From positions 62,001 through 126,000 of the forward strand of contig JADJYJ010000031.1 in NCBI GenBank assembly GCA_016719785.1: a stretch of DNA of 64,000 bases, read 5' to 3'. How positions within the stretch are numbered: position 1 is the first letter of the stretch; every line of letters starts with the position of its first letter. Below the pieces are notes generated by a model, which ran no database searches, had not been told where the DNA came from, and saw only the letters and a program-made list of their open reading frames with translations. The position numbers were made by a program, and so were the translations under genes. The stretch is from Candidatus Amarolinea dominans (GTDB taxonomy: Bacteria > Chloroflexota > Anaerolineae > SSC4 > Amarolineaceae). Shown in pieces: positions 17,569 through 26,296 of the stretch.

Positions 17569-18612
17569 TCAGGACGCCGTCACTGTCATATCGGGCGGCA
17601 CGAGTTGCATCCAGGTGTTGCCCGGCTTGAGCGGAATGACCTGGCCGTTAGCATCCAGGAAGGTCAAAGGCGATTGGCGCTCTGGCCGCACCCACTTGCC
17701 GGGGTAGGCCTTGCCGTCGCGGTAGACAGTCAACACGCCCTCGCCCCACACCTGAATCTCAATCGAACGATTGATGCCCACATCCACCGTGCCGTGCTCC
17801 AAAATGGGCGTCGCCACATGCACGGCCGTGAGCACCACGACATTGGCCGCGCTCAACTGCGTGTTCGTCCCGGCGTCCTTGTGGATGGCGCCGCCCTGCC
17901 AGCGCAGCCAACGGCCCGCCTTGGAATCGTAGCGCCATTCGACGCGGTCGCTGCGGGTGGGATAGGGAATCTTGAGGTTGGACGCCGCGCTGCCGCCGGC
18001 TGGCGCGGCCGCGTCGAACGTCCAGCCGAGTTTCGGCTCAGGCGCTTTGTTCCAACCGCGCTTCTGCGCCACATTCCACAACGTGGTCGTGCTGGCATAC
18101 AAATTGTGTGGCACCGCGCGCTTGGGATCGCGGAAATAGGCCGGGCCGTTGAGCGCCTGCTCCAAAAGCCGCTCCTTGAAGTCCGATTCGTACAGCATCT
18201 TGCGCACTTCGGTGGACGCGCCGGAGAAGCAGAGCACAGCATCAAAAATCACCGGCCATTCCATGTCAGGCAGGCGTGCGCTGCGGATCGAACCGACGCG
18301 CTCCGCGCCCTGGCTGTGAAAGATGGCCGTCATGCGCGTCAGATTGTACTCGACGCGGTGCTCGATCACCACATCGGCCTTGCTCAAACCGCCTTGCGGC
18401 CGCACATTCACCGTATTAGCCACCTTGATCGCCAGCGGCCGCCGCGTCAGAATTTTTGAATCGCGCACCGGCAGCCCGGTAAACGGCGCAACTGCACCAT
18501 CGGCCGGCGTCGTTCCCGCCGGCGCCGGACTCGCCGCCGCCGGGCTTAGCAAGCCCGTCAACAAAACCACCACCCCCATCAACACCCGCGCTACACCCCA
18601 AAGCCGTCGCAT
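17569..18612 (-). CDS. DUF3048 (YerB-like) secreted protein, paralogue 1
   Basis: 347 residues from ATG 18612, chosen because GGAGGAAGG lies just upstream; the longer frame to 18642 would place that site inside the coding region. N-terminal Sec signal ('VLMGVVVLLTGLLSPAAAS') with no lipobox. The DUF3048 core runs from 'APFTGLPVRDSKILTRRPLA' through 'RVGSIRSARLPDMEWPVIFDA' to 'NRSIEIQVWGEGVLTVYRDG' and 'KPGNTWMQLVP'. The family is extracytoplasmic and of unknown biochemical role. It is over 60 percent identical by eye to the paralogue at 18888-20123, which differs by having a lipobox and a Thr-Pro linker. Confidence 0.85.
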   Translation of the reverse strand: MRRLWGVARVLMGVVVLLTGLLSPAAASPAPAGTTPADGAVAPFTGLPVRDSKILTRRPLAIKVANTVNVRPQGGLSKADVVIEHRVEYNLTRMTAIFHSQGAERVGSIRSARLPDMEWPVIFDAVLCFSGASTEVRKMLYESDFKERLLEQALNGPAYFRDPKRAVPHNLYASTTTLWNVAQKRGWNKAPEPKLGWTFDAAAPAGGSAASNLKIPYPTRSDRVEWRYDSKAGRWLRWQGGAIHKDAGTNTQLSAANVVVLTAVHVATPILEHGTVDVGINRSIEIQVWGEGVLTVYRDGKAYPGKWVRPERQSPLTFLDANGQVIPLKPGNTWMQLVPPDMTVTAS

Positions 18613-18686
18613 CCTCACCTTCCTCCCTCTTCCCCAAGTCAACCTTCTTCCTCAATCAACCTTCTTCCAATCAACACCCTCACCAC

Positions 18687-18784
<98 letters not shown>

Positions 18785-18857
18785 CTCTCCTCTTTCACCA
18801 CCCGCTATTCATTGCGCACGAAGGCGTTCTCACTCAACAGGGCGAAGGATACTCTGC

Positions 18858-18889
18858 ACTTTGTACTTTGTACTTTGTACTTTGTACTT
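18858..18889. repeat. heptamer array (ACTTTGT)
   Basis: Four and a half 7-bp ACTTTGT units running into the TAA stop codon of the downstream DUF3048 lipoprotein gene. It is a different heptamer from the array 75 bp away. Confidence 0.9.
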
Positions 18890-20123
18890 ACTGCGCCGTC
18901 ACCGTCATATCGAGCGGCACGAGTTGCATCCAGGTGTTCCCCGGCTTGAGTGGGATCAGATTGCCATTGCCATCCACAAAGCGCAGCGGGTCCTGACGGC
19001 CGCCGCGAATCCACTTGCCCTGGTAGGCCTGGCCATCGCGATAGACGGTCACCGGGCCTTCGCCCCACACCTGGATTTCGATCGAGCGGTTGACGCCGCG
19101 ATCCACGGTGTCGTGCTCCAGGATCAGGGTGGGCACATGATTGGCCGCCATCACCACGACGTTCGCGCTGCTCAACTGCGCGCCGATGCTGGCATCATTT
19201 TGCGCCACGCCGCCCTGCCAGCGCAGCCAGCGACCGCTGCCCGCGTCGTAGCGCCACTCCACGCGGTCAGTGCCGGTGGGATAGGGAATCTTGATACTGG
19301 TCACACTGCGGCCGTTGGCCGGCGGGTTGGCGCTGAAAACCCAGCCCAACGCCGGCTGCGGCCGCTTGTCCCAACCGCGGGCCGCGGTCACGTTCCACAG
19401 GGTGGTGGTGCTGGCAAACAGGTTGTTGGGCACCGCGATGTTGGGGTCGCGGAAGTAGGCGCTGCCGTTACGCGCCTGTTCCAGGATGCGGTCGGCAAAA
19501 TCGGAGGCGTAGAGCTTCTGGCGCACCGGCTCGACGCCGCCGGAGAAGCAGAGCACCGCGTCGAACACCGCCGGCCATTCCAGATCAGGCAAGCGCGCGC
19601 TGCGAATCGAGCCGACGCGCTCCGCGCCCTGGCTGTAGTAAATCACCGTGAACCGGGTGAGGTTGTACTCGACGCGCTGCTCGATCACCACATCCGCCTT
19701 GCTCAGCCCGTCCTGCGGCCGCACGTTTTCGGTGTTCGCCACCTTGATCGCCAGGGGCCGCCGGTCACGCACGGTCGCGTCGGTCAGCGGCAGGCCGGTG
19801 AAAGGCGCCAGGTTGGGGTCTTTGGCCGGATCGAGATAATTGCCGGGCAGCGGCGCCGGCGTAGGCGTGTCAGTTGGGGCGGGGGTGTCGGTGGGCGGCG
19901 CCGGGGTGTCCGTTGCCGGCGGCGCCGGCGTATCGGTCGGCGGGACGGCTTTGGGCGCGTCGGTGGCCTGGGCCGCGGGCGCCTTCGGCGTCTTCGTTGG
20001 CGTGGGTGAAGGCGCGGGGGTGGGCTGGCCGCAGCTGGTCAGCAGCAGGATCGCAATCAGCAGCCAGGGTAGACCCCAGGCGCGGCGGTGATTCACAGTA
20101 GGTTTGATACGCATAGGACTCAT
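18888..20123 (-). CDS. DUF3048 (YerB-like) lipoprotein, paralogue 2
   Basis: 411 residues; starts at ATG 20123 (or 20114, MRIKP). Signal peptide with lipobox 'LLLTSC', so it is probably a membrane-anchored lipoprotein. A 60-residue Thr-Pro/Ala-Pro linker ('TDTPAPPATDTPAPP') follows, then the DUF3048 domain in the same order as paralogue 1 ('APFTGLPLTDATVRDRRPLA', 'RVGSIRSARLPDLEWPAVFDA', 'KPGNTWMQLVPLDMTVTA'). The near-identical C-termini (MTVTAS and MTVTAQ) show recent tandem duplication. The cellular role is unknown; in Bacillus the family is represented by the putative lipoprotein YerB. A promoter match lies upstream at 20180-20208. Confidence 0.87.
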   Translation of the reverse strand: MSPMRIKPTVNHRRAWGLPWLLIAILLLTSCGQPTPAPSPTPTKTPKAPAAQATDAPKAVPPTDTPAPPATDTPAPPTDTPAPTDTPTPAPLPGNYLDPAKDPNLAPFTGLPLTDATVRDRRPLAIKVANTENVRPQDGLSKADVVIEQRVEYNLTRFTVIYYSQGAERVGSIRSARLPDLEWPAVFDAVLCFSGGVEPVRQKLYASDFADRILEQARNGSAYFRDPNIAVPNNLFASTTTLWNVTAARGWDKRPQPALGWVFSANPPANGRSVTSIKIPYPTGTDRVEWRYDAGSGRWLRWQGGVAQNDASIGAQLSSANVVVMAANHVPTLILEHDTVDRGVNRSIEIQVWGEGPVTVYRDGQAYQGKWIRGGRQDPLRFVDGNGNLIPLKPGNTWMQLVPLDMTVTAQ

Positions 20124-20479
20124 TCTCGCAACAACAGGTTCAGAGTCACCGCCTGATACAACCAGAGCGGCGTAACGTGATTATAACATCGGGGTATCAG
20201 TGGCCCAAATGGCCGGGGGAGGCAGATAACGGATGGGCCAGTTGTGCCGCTCAGGGTTCACTTCTGCGCACGGCAGCCTCTGCTTGTGCCAGAACCACGC
20301 TGCCGCGCGCCGGCGGACGTCTGGTCATGAGGTCAGCACATCTCCTGCAGACGGCCTGCGTCATCACAATGGGAAAACAGGCGACTCTGGCACCGGCCAG
20401 GTCGTCGTGCCCGCTGCCGGGTTGCCAGCACCTGGCTGGGCAACGGGTGGCAGCGATTCCCCTTGCGCAGGAGGATAGC
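20124..20479. other. 356-bp intergenic region between divergent genes
   Basis: Holds the minus-strand promoter match at 20180-20208 for the DUF3048 lipoprotein and the AGGAGG ribosome site (20469-20474) of the plus-strand propeller gene. The frame open from 20177 has no ribosome site and no domain, and is read as leader. Confidence 0.6.
20180..20208 (-). promoter_or_regulatory. candidate promoter for the DUF3048 lipoprotein gene
   Basis: Minus strand TTGGGC (20203-20208), 17 bp, perfect TATAAT (20180-20185), about 57 bp upstream of ATG 20123. Confidence 0.5.
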
Positions 20480-21121
20480 ATGAGATCCAAAACACTGATG
20501 CTCATCGGCGGCGCGCTGTTGGCCCTGTTCGTGCTTGCGAGCGTGGCCTCGGCGAGTCTGGGGCGCATTGCCCCTGTCCAGGATCCCTGGTTCATTCTGA
20601 CACCTCCCCCCGGTGGCCGACCAGTTGAGCCTCGGACGTTCTGGCTTTACCTGCCCCTGTTTCAGTACAGCGTGCCCGCGGTTCCGCCGACGGCTACGCC
20701 GACGCCGACCGTGCAACATACGGCAACGGCCACCGCCACCCCTTCACGCACCCCCACGCCCACCCCGACCGGCGCTATCTTCCCCGCCATTGTGCGCGAG
20801 CTGATTGTGGCACCCGGCGAGCCAGGCCCAGTGTATGCCCTGACCAACAGCCAACTGCTGCTGGTCAGCACCGATCGCGGTGAGACCTGGCAGCAGGCGC
20901 CGCAAGGCGTGCCGGCAGCCGTAGGCCGAGCTGGCCTGGGCATGGCACGCCACCCAGCTACCGGGTGGCGGGCTGTTCCGCCCAACGCCAGGGCCAGGGA
21001 GTTCCAACACACGGGGGGGGGCCCCGGGGGCCGGGGGGGGGGGGGGCCATCCCCATCATTGCCGGAGACCCCACGCTGGCGCACCTGGGACGCGGGCGCG
21101 CCCTCATGGGCTATTATGTAA
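20480..21121 (+). CDS. N-terminal part of secreted beta-propeller protein (gene broken by sequence errors)
   Basis: ATG 20480 is preceded by AGGAGG at a 5-base spacing. Signal peptide of about 27 residues ('LIGGALLALFVLASVASA'), then 'FWLYLPLFQ', the YLPL motif common in Chloroflexota exported proteins, a Thr-Pro linker, and the start of a BNR/sialidase-like propeller ('ALTNSQLLLVSTDRGETWQQ'). From about 20990 the reading becomes Gly-rich nonsense, coincident with runs of up to 14 G. The open frame to 21121 is therefore authentic only in its first ~170 codons. It continues in the 21319-24240 frame. Confidence 0.7.
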   Translation: MRSKTLMLIGGALLALFVLASVASASLGRIAPVQDPWFILTPPPGGRPVEPRTFWLYLPLFQYSVPAVPPTATPTPTVQHTATATATPSRTPTPTPTGAIFPAIVRELIVAPGEPGPVYALTNSQLLLVSTDRGETWQQAPQGVPAAVGRAGLGMARHPATGWRAVPPNARAREFQHTGGGPGGRGGGGPSPSLPETPRWRTWDAGAPSWAIM

Positions 21122-21460
21122 ACACCGGCCTGGCCTCGGCGTTCAGGGGCCGCAACCGGGCGGCGGGGCCGGCTGGGGGGCGGCGCCTCGTCACCTGACC
21201 CGGAGTGCGCGCCCCCAGCAACCACCACGTCAACGGCCGCCAGATCGCCGACACCCACGGCGCGGGGGGCGGCTAACCGGCGGGGCCCCCGACCAACGTC
21301 ACAGAATCAGCCGGCGCGATGGCGGTGCGCGGGGGGGGCCACCTGGCAGCCCAGGACCCGACTGCGCCCTTTGTGCGGTTGTCGGCTGGACCACGGTCTA
21401 CGCCAGCGGCACAGGGGGGCGGCATGGTCGCCCGCACATGGGGGCCAGGGACACGGCGAG
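20990..21460. other. G-homopolymer-rich, apparently corrupted stretch inside one gene
   Basis: Unusual G runs (for example around 21009-21048 and near 21336) break the reading frame several times. Fragments of propeller sequence appear in different frames; 'VVGWTTVYASGT', for example, is in another frame near 21375. The flanking sequence is normal. It is best read as sequencing or assembly error over a BNR-repeat coding region rather than biology. Confidence 0.65.
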
Positions 21461-24240
21461 GGGGGCCGGAGAACGTACTCTGGGCGCCAGGTCGAGAAAC
21501 CTACGGCCTGCTAGAGATCATCAATCGCCTGGACGATCCCAGCCGATTGTACGTGGGCACGGCGGCCGGGCTGTACGAGGGCTTCAACTACGGCCAGACA
21601 TGGCAAAAGATCAGTGGCTATAGCTGGGACAACCAGCCGGTGGATGGGCTGCTGGCCGATGGCAGCAACGGCGTGTGGCTGAACAGCCCCGACGGCGCGT
21701 TCTACCTCTACTTCGGCTACGCCACGCCCACACCGACGCCACCGGCCGGCGCCAGCCCGACGCCGACTCCCACGCCGACACCCTCCGACTGCTCGAACAT
21801 GCTGGTGAACGGCGGCTTCGAGACCAACGAGGCGTGGGTCATCCGCACCAATCCGGTGCTGGCCGCCTATGTCAACGCGCCGGTCCACAGCGGTGATCGC
21901 GCCATGCGCACGGGCATCGCACAGGGTGGCGCGAACGTAGCGAGTTACTCACCCGTCGAACAGGCCGTGGTCGTGGCGGGCTTAGGGAGGTCAGAGGTGC
22001 GCTTCTGGCGCATCAACGTGTGGGGTGACGGCGCCAGCGGCCAGGCAACGGCCGCGCCGCCCGATCCGAAGATGCTGCCACGCAGCGAGGCGGAACTTCG
22101 GCAGCTTCTCAACCGCGACGCCAGCGATCGCCCGTTGGCGCCGCTGGGCGCCGATTTCTTCTATGTCCTCGCCATCCGCAGCGACGGCAGCCTCGTCTGG
22201 CTGTTGACCGAGCGGATCAACAACCCAACCTGGCGTGAGGCCACGTCCCTTGACCTGACTCCGTACGCGGGCCAGACGCTGCGCTTGCAGTTCGGCACCT
22301 ACAACAACGGCACGGGCGGCATCAGTCGCACGATCATTGACGACGCTTCGCTGAATATCTGCCCGCAAAATGCGACGCCATCCGCGACGCCGACGCGCAC
22401 AGCGACACACACGGCGACCCCGACGCCGACGGGGGCAGGGGCAAGCCCTACTCCGACGGCGACGCGCACGGCTATCCCGACGGCCGCGCCCGGTGTCGTG
22501 AGGACACCCTACTGGGCCGGGCGGTTGAACCTGCCGGTCGGCAGCCGGCCGCACGGCGTGGCGGTCAACGCCTCGCACGATAGCGTCTACATGGACACTC
22601 GCGTCTACGTGGCGTTCCACGGCATAGACCACAGCGGTCACACGCTAGGGGTGGTCAACGAGTACCTGAGCCTGCAAGCGCAGATTGACTTAGGGTCAGC
22701 CACGCAGGGGCCTAACGGCGTGGCGCTCATCCCGTCCAGCGGCCGCGTGGTGGTCGCCAACCGGCAGACGAGCAATGCCACGGTGGTGGACCCCGTCTTG
22801 GGCGCTGTGGTCGGCACGATCCCAACCGGATCCATGCCTGATGGCGTGGTCATCGCGGGCAGCTATGGCTACATCGCCAACTACGGCAGCGACACGGTGA
22901 CCGTGTTCGACCCGGCCACGCTGGCTGTGGTGCAGACGCTCAGCGGCGTCGGCCACGAACCGGCCATGTTCGCCAGCGATCCCGGGGGAGATGAAGTGTT
23001 CCTGACGGCCCACGGCTCGAACCAGGTGTATCACCTGCGCGGGACCAGCGTGCTGGGCCACTGGGACAACGTGCCAGCGCCGTACGGCATCTCCTATGAC
23101 CCCGCCAGCCGGCGGCTGTACGTCGCCAACCGCGGGCCGGCGCACACGGTGACCGTGATTGACGTCTACCTGGATCAGATCGTGGGCGTCATTGACGTGG
23201 GCAAAGAGCCTTACGTCCTGCTGGTCAACCCGCGGACCGGGCACCTGTTCGTGGCCTGCGGCGACGAGGTGAAAATCTACGATACCTTGAACTGGTCGTT
23301 GATCACCAGCATCCCCGTGCCGGCCGGTGCGGATGAGGGGATCGCCTCCGATCCGATGCTGACCAGGGTGTTCGTGACCAGTCAGGAGAGCGACGCGCTG
23401 ACGGTAATTCAGGACGACGGGCAGCCGCAGGTGGTGTTCGCCAGCGATCGGGACGGCAACAGCGAGATCTATCGCATGTGGCCCGACGGCCGCAACCAGG
23501 TGCGCCTGACCTTCACCGCGGACGCCTTCGAGACCGCGCCGGCCGGCTCGCGCGACGGCCGCTGGATCGCCTACGAGCGTCATGACGCCGGCAGCCCGGC
23601 GACCAGTCAGATCTGGGTGATGAGCCGCGACGGTCGCGCGGCCACGATGCTAACCGAGGGGCCATTCAACCACCGCAACCCAGCCTGGTCGCCCGACAGC
23701 CAAAAGATCGCCTTCGAGTCGGACCGCGATGGCGACTGGGATATCTACATCTTCGATCTGACCACGCACACCATCAGCAAGGTGACGAATAACACCACCC
23801 ACGAGATGCAGCCGAATTGGTCGTTCGACAGCGACCGCATCGTCTACACCTCCGACCTGTATACGCCCAACGGCGAGATCTTCGTCATGCACGCCGACGG
23901 CAGCAACGCCCAGCGCCTGACGGTCAACTCCGGCGGCGACAGCGATCCAAGCTGGGAGCCTTCGTTCGGTCGCATCGTATTCTGGGGCAGCCGGCCGCAG
24001 GGGCAGGCGCTCTACACGATGAGGCCCGATGGGACAGACATCAGCCTGCTCGTGCCGCAGTTGCTGGGACCAGGCTCACCCGCCTGGGGCTTCGAGGGCG
24101 ACGCCATCGTCTTCAGCGGCTACCGGCCCGGCAATGGCTACAGCGAAATCTTGCGCGTCCAGCCTGACGGCAGCGGACTGGTGCTGCTGACCCACAATGA
24201 GGTGAATTTCGACTACGCACCGGGGTGGTTGGGAGGATAG
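21319..24240 (+). CDS. C-terminal part of secreted multi-propeller protein (YVTN and TolB/WD40-like)
   Basis: Authentic coding resumes at about 21465 ('ENVLWAPGRETYGLLE'); the ATG at 21319 is unlikely to be a start. Order: end of a BNR-type propeller ('GLYEGFNYGQTWQKISGY'), Thr-Pro linker, a carbohydrate-binding-like jelly roll ('NMLVNGGFETNEAW' to 'TIIDDASLNICP'), linker, a YVTN/NHL propeller ('VGTIPTGSMPDGVVIAGSYG', 'YDPASRRLYVANRG'), and a TolB/WD40-like propeller ('VFASDRDGNSEIYRMWPDG', 'PAWSPDSQKIAFESDRDGDW', 'FVMHADGSNAQRLT'). No catalytic residues are evident. It is probably a cell-surface or secreted binding protein. The gene as a whole spans 20480-24240 and would encode about 1250 residues. 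Confidence 0.8.
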   Translation: MAVRGGGHLAAQDPTAPFVRLSAGPRSTPAAQGGGMVARTWGPGTRRGGPENVLWAPGRETYGLLEIINRLDDPSRLYVGTAAGLYEGFNYGQTWQKISGYSWDNQPVDGLLADGSNGVWLNSPDGAFYLYFGYATPTPTPPAGASPTPTPTPTPSDCSNMLVNGGFETNEAWVIRTNPVLAAYVNAPVHSGDRAMRTGIAQGGANVASYSPVEQAVVVAGLGRSEVRFWRINVWGDGASGQATAAPPDPKMLPRSEAELRQLLNRDASDRPLAPLGADFFYVLAIRSDGSLVWLLTERINNPTWREATSLDLTPYAGQTLRLQFGTYNNGTGGISRTIIDDASLNICPQNATPSATPTRTATHTATPTPTGAGASPTPTATRTAIPTAAPGVVRTPYWAGRLNLPVGSRPHGVAVNASHDSVYMDTRVYVAFHGIDHSGHTLGVVNEYLSLQAQIDLGSATQGPNGVALIPSSGRVVVANRQTSNATVVDPVLGAVVGTIPTGSMPDGVVIAGSYGYIANYGSDTVTVFDPATLAVVQTLSGVGHEPAMFASDPGGDEVFLTAHGSNQVYHLRGTSVLGHWDNVPAPYGISYDPASRRLYVANRGPAHTVTVIDVYLDQIVGVIDVGKEPYVLLVNPRTGHLFVACGDEVKIYDTLNWSLITSIPVPAGADEGIASDPMLTRVFVTSQESDALTVIQDDGQPQVVFASDRDGNSEIYRMWPDGRNQVRLTFTADAFETAPAGSRDGRWIAYERHDAGSPATSQIWVMSRDGRAATMLTEGPFNHRNPAWSPDSQKIAFESDRDGDWDIYIFDLTTHTISKVTNNTTHEMQPNWSFDSDRIVYTSDLYTPNGEIFVMHADGSNAQRLTVNSGGDSDPSWEPSFGRIVFWGSRPQGQALYTMRPDGTDISLLVPQLLGPGSPAWGFEGDAIVFSGYRPGNGYSEILRVQPDGSGLVLLTHNEVNFDYAPGWLGG

Positions 24241-24247
24241 CGGAAAG

Positions 24248-24321
24248 GTGTTGTTGACCGCTGCGGCTGCATTTTCACCAACCGCATCCGGTTGTGGGAA
24301 CAGCCGCAGTGGTCACAACAC
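24248..24321. terminator. long inverted repeat between convergent genes
   Basis: Arms of about 21 bp (24248-24269 and 24301-24321) pair with one bulge and one mismatch. The loop itself holds a CAACCG-CATC-CGGTTG hairpin. The right arm contains the stop codon of the DUF4143 ATPase gene. There is no strong T run, so it may act as a bidirectional terminator or an mRNA 3' stabiliser. Confidence 0.55.
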
Positions 24322-25452
24322 GAAATCAAGGTAGTTTTCCGGTGTGATGACCGCGAATTCCGCCTCCGGATAGGTCGCCGTCCAGTTGCGCGGCGCTGGT
24401 CCCACCCGCTTGGGCGACCATTTGCATTCGTAGCCGAACAGTTTGCCGTCGCGTTCCTCCACCAGGTCAATCTCCTGCTGGTCATACGTGCGCCAGAAGT
24501 AGATATTTGCGTAAATCGCGGCGTAGGTGCGGTGTTTCATGCGTTCGACAAAAACAAAGTTTTCCCACAACTGCCCCACATCGTTGCGTTGATCGAGGCG
24601 GTTGAACTGGGCGATGAGGGCGTTACGGATGCCGTTGTCGAAGAAATAATACTTTGCCTTGCTCGTCACTTCGCCGCGCAGGTTGCGACTGAAACCACCC
24701 ACGCGTATGATGACGAACGCTTTCTCCAGCAGGTCGAGGTAACGTTGCACCGTGCGGACATCCACACTGAGCTGCGTCGCGAGTTCATTGAGTGACACTT
24801 CCTGCCCCACTTGAAAAGCCAACAGCTTGAGCAGGCTCAGCAGCGTGCGCGAGCTTTTGAACCGGTCCCACGCCAGGATATCCTTCAGCAGATAGGAGTT
24901 GGCGATTTCGGTGATGACCTCGATTCTGGCATTGTCTGTGGGAGCCACGATCACTTCCGGATAGCTGCCATAGACCAGGTAGTCCTCCAGGCGCTGGCGC
25001 AGCTCGAAGCGGTTGACCTGTGAATGCAGCAGCTCAGCTTGCGAAACGGGATACAGCGTCAGGGTGTGTTTGCGCCCGGTGAGCGGCTCGCCCACCTGGC
25101 CGGCCAGTTCGAACGAGGATGATCCGGTTGCCAGCACCCGGATACCCGGCGCCTGGTCCACGATGATCTTGAGGGCCATCCCGATGTTGGGAATTCCCTG
25201 GGCTTCATCAATGGCTAACAGCTCATAGCCTTCGACGTAGGCCAAGATCTGACTGAAGTCCTGTGAACTGAGGAGCTGCTGCGTGCGGATATTGTCGCCA
25301 GAGTCGAGCTTGTAGCGAAGCGTGGTCTGATTGAGAAAATTGCGAAGCAGCGTCGTTTTGCCGGCGCGACGAGGTCCGTAGATGAGCAACACCTTGTTCG
25401 GCTGCAAGAAACGATCGAGCGGTTCATATGCGCGTGCTATCATGGCGCCCAT
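24313..25452 (-). CDS. AAA+ ATPase with DUF4143 domain
   Basis: 379 residues from ATG 25452 (alternative ATG 25443). Walker A 'IYGPRRAGKTTLLRNFL', Walker B 'YELLAIDEAQGI', sensor-like 'VLATGSSSFEL'; this is the AAA_14 N-domain. A winged-helix-like segment follows ('VSLNELATQLSVDVRTVQRYL'). The C-terminal DUF4143 domain ('WENFVFVERMKHR', 'FWRTYDQQEIDLVEERDG', 'GYECKWSPKR') has the E...D..E.K pattern of restriction-endonuclease-like folds. The family is widespread, often horizontally mobile, and its role is unsettled (toxin, defence or DNA maintenance have been suggested). Both possible start codons lie inside a perfect inverted repeat, and two larger palindromes sit just upstream, which suggests autoregulation. 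Confidence 0.85.
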   Translation of the reverse strand: MGAMIARAYEPLDRFLQPNKVLLIYGPRRAGKTTLLRNFLNQTTLRYKLDSGDNIRTQQLLSSQDFSQILAYVEGYELLAIDEAQGIPNIGMALKIIVDQAPGIRVLATGSSSFELAGQVGEPLTGRKHTLTLYPVSQAELLHSQVNRFELRQRLEDYLVYGSYPEVIVAPTDNARIEVITEIANSYLLKDILAWDRFKSSRTLLSLLKLLAFQVGQEVSLNELATQLSVDVRTVQRYLDLLEKAFVIIRVGGFSRNLRGEVTSKAKYYFFDNGIRNALIAQFNRLDQRNDVGQLWENFVFVERMKHRTYAAIYANIYFWRTYDQQEIDLVEERDGKLFGYECKWSPKRVGPAPRNWTATYPEAEFAVITPENYLDFVL

Positions 25453-25457
25453 GATAG
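25437..25457. promoter_or_regulatory. inverted repeat over the ATPase start codons
   Basis: CTATCATGG-CGC-CCATGATAG on the plus strand: 9-bp perfect arms and a 3-bp centre. It covers both candidate ATG codons of the DUF4143 ATPase. It could be a repressor operator or an mRNA hairpin that hides the start. Confidence 0.5.
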
Positions 25458-25464
25458 TTCAACT

Positions 25465-25521
25465 CCACAAATTTGGCAAAATTTATGGAGCTCGACCCCA
25501 CAAATTTAGCAGAATTTATGG
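25465..25521. promoter_or_regulatory. two 24-bp imperfect palindromes 33 bp apart (operator candidate)
   Basis: Copies at 25465-25488 and 25498-25521, each of form CCANAAATTT..GC..AATTTATGG and nearly self-complementary. The 33-bp period, about three helical turns, puts them on the same DNA face immediately upstream of the DUF4143 ATPase gene. They contain the only AT-rich stretch of this promoter region. Confidence 0.5.
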
Positions 25522-25537
25522 ATTCCATCTCCATGAA

Positions 25538-26260
25538 CTAAGGAGTTTCGGCGCGATCCTCGATCTCCCAGAGATGATCGAGCAGATGCCAGGCTACGCG
25601 GCGCACGAAGGTGGCCGGCGCCCAGAGGGCGCCCCCGCGCGGGCCTTGCGCCGGGATTTCGCCCCGCCCCGCCGCGGCCAGCGCGGCCAGGATTGCCCGG
25701 CGGGTGCGATCCAGCTCTGTGCCTGGATCGGCCGCTTCGCTGCGCTTGGTCTTCCAGGCCAGCCGGCCAAGATAGGCCGCGTCCGCGTCCAGCACGTGTT
25801 TGACCATCGTTTCCAGGTCGCGACCACCGCCGCGCGGACCTTTGCGCAGGGTCTTGCCCGCGGCATCCTGCAGCACAGCGTCGAAGGCAGACCAGCAGGC
25901 CCGCAGAAGGGCCTGGGCGTTTTGAACATCAGTCGTGGTGAATGGACGGGCGTCGTCGGAAGGAGGGATGTTGGGCGCACCAAAATCGGTGGTGGCATTG
26001 CCGATCAGCCGTTCGATCACCACGAACCCCGACGGGTCGGCCGGCGGCTGAAACTCAACCTGCGCGGCGTGTAGAACACGCGCGTAGCGCGGGCCGTAAT
26101 CGCACAGCGCTTGCAGCGCCGCGCGCTCATCACGGCCCAACCGACACCAGCCCGGCCACGCCAGCGCGCCGGCAAAGATGACCTTCTGCCCAATCTCAAG
26201 GTACACGTGGATTGGATTGGCAGGTTCAAACACAGGCAGGCTCTTTCCTTCTACGAACAT
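25538..26260 (-). CDS. DinB-like hypothetical protein
   Basis: 240 residues from ATG 26260, with GAGGG upstream. The N-terminal ~90 residues are a compact alpha/beta region ('IHVYLEIGQKVIFAGALAWP'). The C-terminal part is helical with histidines in DinB-like positions ('LETMVKHVLDADAAYLGRLAW', 'FVRRVAWHLLDHLWEIEDR'). The 'WHLLDHLWEIEDR' signature recurs in Chloroflexota hypothetical proteins related to the DinB/mycothiol-dependent maleylpyruvate isomerase-like fold. No function can be assigned. It is followed by the promoter region of the DUF4143 ATPase and preceded by an SRPBCC gene on the same strand. Confidence 0.65.
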   Translation of the reverse strand: MFVEGKSLPVFEPANPIHVYLEIGQKVIFAGALAWPGWCRLGRDERAALQALCDYGPRYARVLHAAQVEFQPPADPSGFVVIERLIGNATTDFGAPNIPPSDDARPFTTTDVQNAQALLRACWSAFDAVLQDAAGKTLRKGPRGGGRDLETMVKHVLDADAAYLGRLAWKTKRSEAADPGTELDRTRRAILAALAAAGRGEIPAQGPRGGALWAPATFVRRVAWHLLDHLWEIEDRAETP

Positions 26261-26296
26261 GATCTAGGCCCTCGTGTGTATTAGACACAGCACGGA

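Noticed and set aside
25465..25521. Third copy of the MITE-like element ends
   Set aside because: The CCACAAATTT palindromes superficially resemble TTCCAAATG but share no real match with the TIR and have no flanking duplication.
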